Positions 59,341-64,000 of a stretch of DNA of 64,000 bases are shown here, piece after piece. The notes under the pieces were generated by a model. The model was not told the origin of the DNA. It saw nothing but the letters and a program-made list of their open reading frames with translations, and ran no database searches. The stretch is taken from positions 1,051,673 through 1,115,672 of the forward strand of contig NZ_CP132360.1 in assembly GCF_030758955.1 (NCBI RefSeq), written 5' to 3'. Every line of letters begins with the position of its first letter. The stretch's first letter is position 1. The translations under genes were made by a program, and so were the position numbers. The DNA is from Agrococcus beijingensis (GTDB lineage Bacteria; Actinomycetota; Actinomycetes; Actinomycetales; Microbacteriaceae).

Positions 59341-59880
59341 TCAGCGCCTCAGCTCGAACGTCGTGGTGCCGATCCGCACGCTGCTGCCGACCCGCAGCGG
59401 GGTCGCCTCGCTGATGCGCCGGCCGTCGACGAAGGTGCCGTTCGTGGAGTCGAGGTCCTGCACCATCCACGAGTCGCGCCAGCGCACGATCTTCGCGTGC
59501 GCGGTCGAGGTGTAGTCGTCCTTGATCTGCAGGCCCGACCCGCTCGAGCGCCCGATCGACAGGCCGGTCTCCGGCAGGTCGAGCTCGGTGCCCGCCCGCG
59601 GTCCGGTGGTGATCACGATGCGCGAGGCTTGACCGGCGGATGCGCTGCTCGCGGAGGCGCGCGGGGTCACGGTCGTGGGGGTGTCGGACGCCACCACGGG
59701 CACGGCCGCCGACGCGGCAGCCTCCTCGCGCGTGCGCTGGCTCTGCACGGCGACGCGCTGCAGCGGCGTGAGCCGCGGACCGAAGAGGTCGCTGCGCAGC
59801 GAGTAGAGCACGATGAAGATGAACAGCCACAGGAGGGCGAGGAAGCCGATCCTGATGATGATGAGGGTCAGGTCGCTCAC
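59341..59880 (-). CDS. fhaB: FHA-domain protein FhaB
   Basis: 179 residues. N-terminal membrane helix (LIIIRIGFLALLWLFIFIVLYSLRS), linker, then an FHA domain with GLSIGRSSGSGLQI, TSTAHAKI and DLDSTNGTFVDG for phospho-threonine binding. Recruits phosphorylated division proteins. GTG start overlaps the fhaA stop by 4 bases. Confidence 0.95.
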   Translation of the reverse strand: MSDLTLIIIRIGFLALLWLFIFIVLYSLRSDLFGPRLTPLQRVAVQSQRTREEAAASAAVPVVASDTPTTVTPRASASSASAGQASRIVITTGPRAGTELDLPETGLSIGRSSGSGLQIKDDYTSTAHAKIVRWRDSWMVQDLDSTNGTFVDGRRISEATPLRVGSSVRIGTTTFELRR

Positions 59881-60566
59881 GAGCGGCGCTCCTTCGACTG
59901 CGCCAGCACGCGGTAGACGATGCGCGTGGCACCGATGTCGATGATCGAGTCGGGCTCGAGCAGCGAGCTCTTGAGGGCCCGACCGTTGAGGGTCGTGCCG
60001 TTCGTCGAGCCGAGGTCGCTCACCTGGGCGCGGGTGCCGTCCCAGATGATCTCGGCGTGCTTGCGCGAGGCGCCCGCGTCGTCGACGGTGATGTCGGCAT
60101 CCGATCCGCGGCCGATGACCGTGCGGCCCTTGCGCAGCGTGTGGCGCTTGCCCTTGATGTCGACCACGGCAGTCCAGACGACCTCGCCGGCCTCCGAGTC
60201 GGAGCGGATCTCGAGCATGCCGGTCGCCATCGCGTCGTCGGGCTCGAGGCCCAGGTCGATCGGGCCGGGGAACGAGTAGCCCGACTGTCGCGCGTGCGCC
60301 TGCACGGCAGCGGTGAGCTCGTCGAGCAGCGAGTCGCCGAGCCGCCGCAGGCGCTGGAAGTCGGCGGTCGACAGGCGCACGGTGAGCCGGTTGGGCACGA
60401 GGATGCGGTCGCGGGAGACGACGGAGGCGCTGGTGTCGAGCTCGCGCTTGAGCGCGCTGGCGATCTCCACCGGTTCGACACCGGCGCGGAACGTCTTCGC
60501 GAAGGCGCCGTTGACGGCCTTCTCCAGCCCGCGTTCGATCGCGTCGAGGAATCCCACCGCTGTCAT
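59877..60566 (-). CDS. fhaA: FHA-domain protein FhaA (DUF3662)
   Basis: 229 residues. N-terminal DUF3662 domain (GFLDAIERGLEKAVNGAFAKTF ... VEPVEIASALKRELD) and a C-terminal FHA domain (VIGRGSDADITVDDAGASRKHAEI, DLGSTNGTTLNG). The long linker of mycobacterial FhaA is absent. First gene of the seven-gene fhaA-pknB unit; an 86-base gap separates it from tRNA-Leu on the opposite strand. Confidence 0.95.
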   Translation of the reverse strand: MTAVGFLDAIERGLEKAVNGAFAKTFRAGVEPVEIASALKRELDTSASVVSRDRILVPNRLTVRLSTADFQRLRRLGDSLLDELTAAVQAHARQSGYSFPGPIDLGLEPDDAMATGMLEIRSDSEAGEVVWTAVVDIKGKRHTLRKGRTVIGRGSDADITVDDAGASRKHAEIIWDGTRAQVSDLGSTNGTTLNGRALKSSLLEPDSIIDIGATRIVYRVLAQSKERRS

Positions 60567-60652
60567 CACCACCCTTCGTGCCGCCGTTAGCGTACCCGTC
60601 GAGTCCCAGAACCTGATATTCTCGTGTGGTTGCCCGGTGTGAGCCGGGCTTC

Positions 60653-60736
60653 GCGCGAGTGGCGGAATTGGCAGACGCGCTGGCTTCAGGTGCCAGTGTC
60701 CGCAAGGACGTGGGGGTTCAAGTCCCCCCTCGCGCA
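60653..60736 (+). tRNA. tRNA-Leu (anticodon CAG)
   Basis: 84-base type II tRNA: acceptor GCGCGAG/CTCGCGC, anticodon stem CTGGC/GCCAG with loop TTCAGGT, variable arm, and T-arm GGGGGTTCAAGTCCCCC. CCA not encoded. Confidence 0.96.
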
Positions 60737-60738
60737 CA

Positions 60739-60770
60739 GAAAGGCCCTGGGCTCCACCCCGGGGCCTTTC
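60739..60770. terminator. Terminator after tRNA-Leu
   Basis: A 13-bp stem (60739-60751 with 60758-60770, one G-U) and 6-base loop. It would also face transcription arriving from the 16S gene on the other strand. Confidence 0.75.
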
Positions 60771-60831
60771 CCGTTTCCGCGTGACCGGCTCGGTCTACTA
60801 GGAAAGTCTCGTGAGCCTATGCGGCCACGGG

Positions 60832-62160
<1,329 letters not shown>

Positions 62161-62307
62161 AGAAAAGTTGCATACCAAACCGGGGAAAACCGGATGGCAG
62201 CGAGTTTGATGCTGACAAAATAGACTGTCTACTGACAATCTGTCTCATCCAAAGGAATCGTTCTGCCCGAAGGCAGGACGAGTTAATAATTTGGCATTTG
62301 ACATTGT

Positions 62308-62327
62308 GCACGCTGTTGAGTTCTCAA
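62308..62327 (-). promoter_or_regulatory. rrn leader element upstream of 16S
   Basis: The minus strand has TTGAGAACTCAACAGCGTGC, a sequence common in actinobacterial rRNA leaders and spacers (antitermination or processing region). It lies about 150 bases before the 16S 5' end. Confidence 0.6.
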
Positions 62328-62382
62328 GGATCGGACGCTCTCGGACATTCCCATCACAGGTCTGCGCCGAGGCAACTTCTCA

Positions 62383-62410
62383 AGTATAACCACTTCTTCA
62401 CGAGTGTCAA
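62383..62410 (-). promoter_or_regulatory. rrn promoter, proximal
   Basis: TTGACA (62405-62410), 16-base spacer, TATACT (62383-62388) on the minus strand: a near-consensus promoter about 220 bases before 16S. Confidence 0.85.
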
Positions 62411-62475
62411 ATCGACACACCGTGCGGAGCAAAGCTCACACCAGACTTTCAGATCCGGTTCGTGGCAACCTGTCT

Positions 62476-62503
62476 AGATTACACGATCCAGAACGACTGT
62501 CAA
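62476..62503 (-). promoter_or_regulatory. rrn promoter, distal
   Basis: TTGACA (62498-62503), 16-base spacer, TAATCT (62476-62481) on the minus strand, 93 bases upstream of the proximal promoter and with the same spacing. Confidence 0.8.
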
Positions 62504-63169
62504 GCCGGCATGTCGGCAACAACTGCTGCCAACGCTGCGATCCGCACACTCGTCATCGAAGTGGAGTAGTCACGATACTCGCCCCACGGCCCAGCACACA
62601 ACGTGTGGAGGAACCCGAAGGCAAGGAGGTGGTCCCTCTTGATCCGCCAGCCTCTCGGCCCGGCGTCTATGGGGTGACAAGGGACAACATTACACGGAAG
62701 ACCGCCCACACGGGCAAACCGACCGCAGCCCGGGCGTGTCGCAGGGCGGCGCTGCCCGCACGTCCTGGCTGCCGCGAGATCCACGACCCCACACTCACGG
62801 AGGACAGCCGGCGCCTGGTCGACAGCGCTGCTCTCGGCTTCGGCGCCCGTTGCGCGCCAGCGCACTGGAGTGCCACCCACGCACGGAGTTGCAGAGTGCC
62901 ACGAGTTCGAGGGCCTCCGCGACCCGGCGACGTCGAGGAGCCGGCCGAGCCCAGTGGCCGACAGAGGTCGCGAGTGGAGTGCGAATACGACCGCTGAGCG
63001 ACACGTGCTCGGCTCATCGCTCGGCGGGCCGACACCGACGGGACGGAGCCGCGCACGAACACTGCTCGCGCGAGGAGACCTGGGGCACTGCTGACCAGCT
63101 GCTGCTCTGCACTCGCTCACCGTGGAGCGCGGAGCGCGGACGCACGCTTCTGACCTGGATCGTGCCAAG
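62504..63169. other. No gene recognised between the rrn promoters and the transposase
   Basis: 666 bases. Open frames on both strands overlap, lack ribosome sites and show no family resemblance. No inverted repeat marking the end of an IS was identified with confidence. Confidence 0.6.
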
Positions 63170-64000
63170 TTAGTGCCCCGCGGCTGACCCGAGTTTGGTG
63201 AGGATCGCGGCGGCTTCGCCGGCCGCAGGGGTCTGGGCGGTGATCTGGTGTCCGTCGATGGTGATCACGACATCGCGCAGCGGCTTGAGCGCGCGCACGA
63301 TGCGGCGGATCGAGGCGCCGGTGATCGCCTGCAGGTGACGGCTGATGGCGAGGGCGCAGAACACGATCGTCAAGTGCGCCTGGATCGAGTCCTCCTGCGC
63401 GTGGAACATGGGTCGCGCCTTCAGGTCGGTCTTGGCCATCCGGAACGACGCTTCGACCTGGAACAGCTCGTGATAGGCCGCGACCACCCCGGCCCCGTCG
63501 ATCGCCCGTTCGGGGAGGTTGGTGACGTAGCCCTTCAGGCCCAGCCAGCCGCGGGCCTTCTCGATCTGCGGCCAGTTCACGCCGACGCTCTTCCCGTCGA
63601 TCGTGACGAACCGGTCCCTCTTCGCCGGCCGGCTGCCGTCGGCGATCTTCTCGGCGCGTTCGATCTGCTTGTTGAGCGTGATGTTGTCGCGCTTGTCGCG
63701 TTTGAACGAGTAATGCCAGACGACCCGCCGCTCCCGCGCCTTCGCGCCGACGCCCATCGTGCGGACGGTCTCGATGATCTGCCCGTCGACGAACGCGTTC
63801 CCGTGCCGCTCGAAGTGCGGGGTGAGGTCGTGCGGGGCGGAGGAGGTGCGGGAGCCGACGATGAACCGGAACCCGGCGTCCTCGACGGCGTTCAGGTTCG
63901 CGGCCGAGAGCATGCCGGCATCGGCGACCACCACCAGCTCCTCCACCGCGTGGCGGGCGCGGAAGGCGTCCAGCACCGGCAGCAGCGTGAGCGTCTCGCC
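63170..64000 (-). mobile_element. IS1634-like transposase, C-terminal part (continues beyond window)
   Basis: 276 residues visible, frame open to the edge. VVVADAGMLSAANLNAVEDAGFRF carries a DDE-type Asp, and GWLGLKGYVTNL with YHELFQVEASFRMAKTDLKARPMF carries the conserved YHxLxxVExxFRxxK segment with the catalytic Glu. Both agree with IS1634/IS4-like transposases. It reads toward the 16S gene. Whether the N-terminus and far terminal repeat are intact cannot be seen. Confidence 0.8.

Noticed and set aside
62619..62660. A strong AGGAGG followed by TTG near 62639
   Set aside because: The resulting frame stops after about a dozen codons and has no support from context.

Overview
The window is high-GC actinobacterial DNA. 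Gene content, the 16S rRNA sequence and GTG/TTG start usage point to the family Microbacteriaceae; the genus cannot be settled from sequence alone. It spans the chromosome-origin neighbourhood. Two blocks match the conserved order around the origin of Mycobacterium tuberculosis. The first is pcnA - large secreted/anchored protein - murJ - trxB - trxA - parB - parA - rsmG - khpB - yidC - yidD - rnpA - rpmH - dnaA - dnaN - gnd - recF - dciA. The second is gyrB - gyrA - DUF3566 - tRNA-Ile - tRNA-Ala, and later ppiA - rhomboid - crgA - sortase - pabA - pknB - pknA - pbpA - rodA - pstP - fhaB - fhaA - tRNA-Leu.

Layout. 0-5.6 kb: end of a flavoprotein reductase, an Fpg/Nei glycosylase carrying two perfect hairpins inside its coding sequence, a NYN-LOTUS protein, an MFS exporter, a cysteine-less HesB-like protein and a vapBC module with a tandem-palindrome operator. 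5.6-10.7 kb: dnaB, then the rpsF-ssb-rpsR-rplI operon and an unknown membrane protein. 10.7-19.7 kb: pcnA diverges from the DUF6049-like gene and murJ, followed by trxBA (with an exact SigR/SigH-type promoter) and parAB. 19.7-21.2 kb: a 1.5-kb gene-free stretch holding five of six parS sites or near-matches (the sixth abuts parA), plus paired DnaA boxes. 21.2-30.1 kb: the rnpA/yidC operon, dnaA, the candidate oriC, then dnaN (preceded by an 11-codon leader ORF), gnd, recF and dciA. 30.2-34.9 kb: a four-gene acid-sugar island (GntR regulator, DUF1537 kinase, beta-hydroxyacid dehydrogenase, GntP permease) between dciA and gyrB. 35.1-40.6 kb: gyrBA, DUF3566 and two tRNAs. 40.7-47.1 kb: an accessory stretch (SDR, ThrE, DUF2254, BCCT, Nudix). 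47.1-60.7 kb: the division and cell-wall signalling cluster.

60.8-64 kb: a 16S rRNA gene on the minus strand with a complete rrn leader and two tandem promoters. It stops matching 16S near E. coli position 1340, so it lacks the decoding-helix/anti-Shine-Dalgarno end, and it carries an unusual base in helix 34. A partial IS1634-like transposase runs off the right edge. This end is either a real rearrangement or an assembly join; that cannot be resolved from the window.

The core genes combine replication initiation (DnaA, DnaN, RecF, DciA, DnaB, SSB, gyrase), segregation (ParAB/parS), membrane-protein insertion and RNA processing (YidC, RnpA), and Ser/Thr-kinase control of peptidoglycan synthesis (PknA/B, PstP, FhaA/B, RodA, PbpA, CrgA, MurJ).
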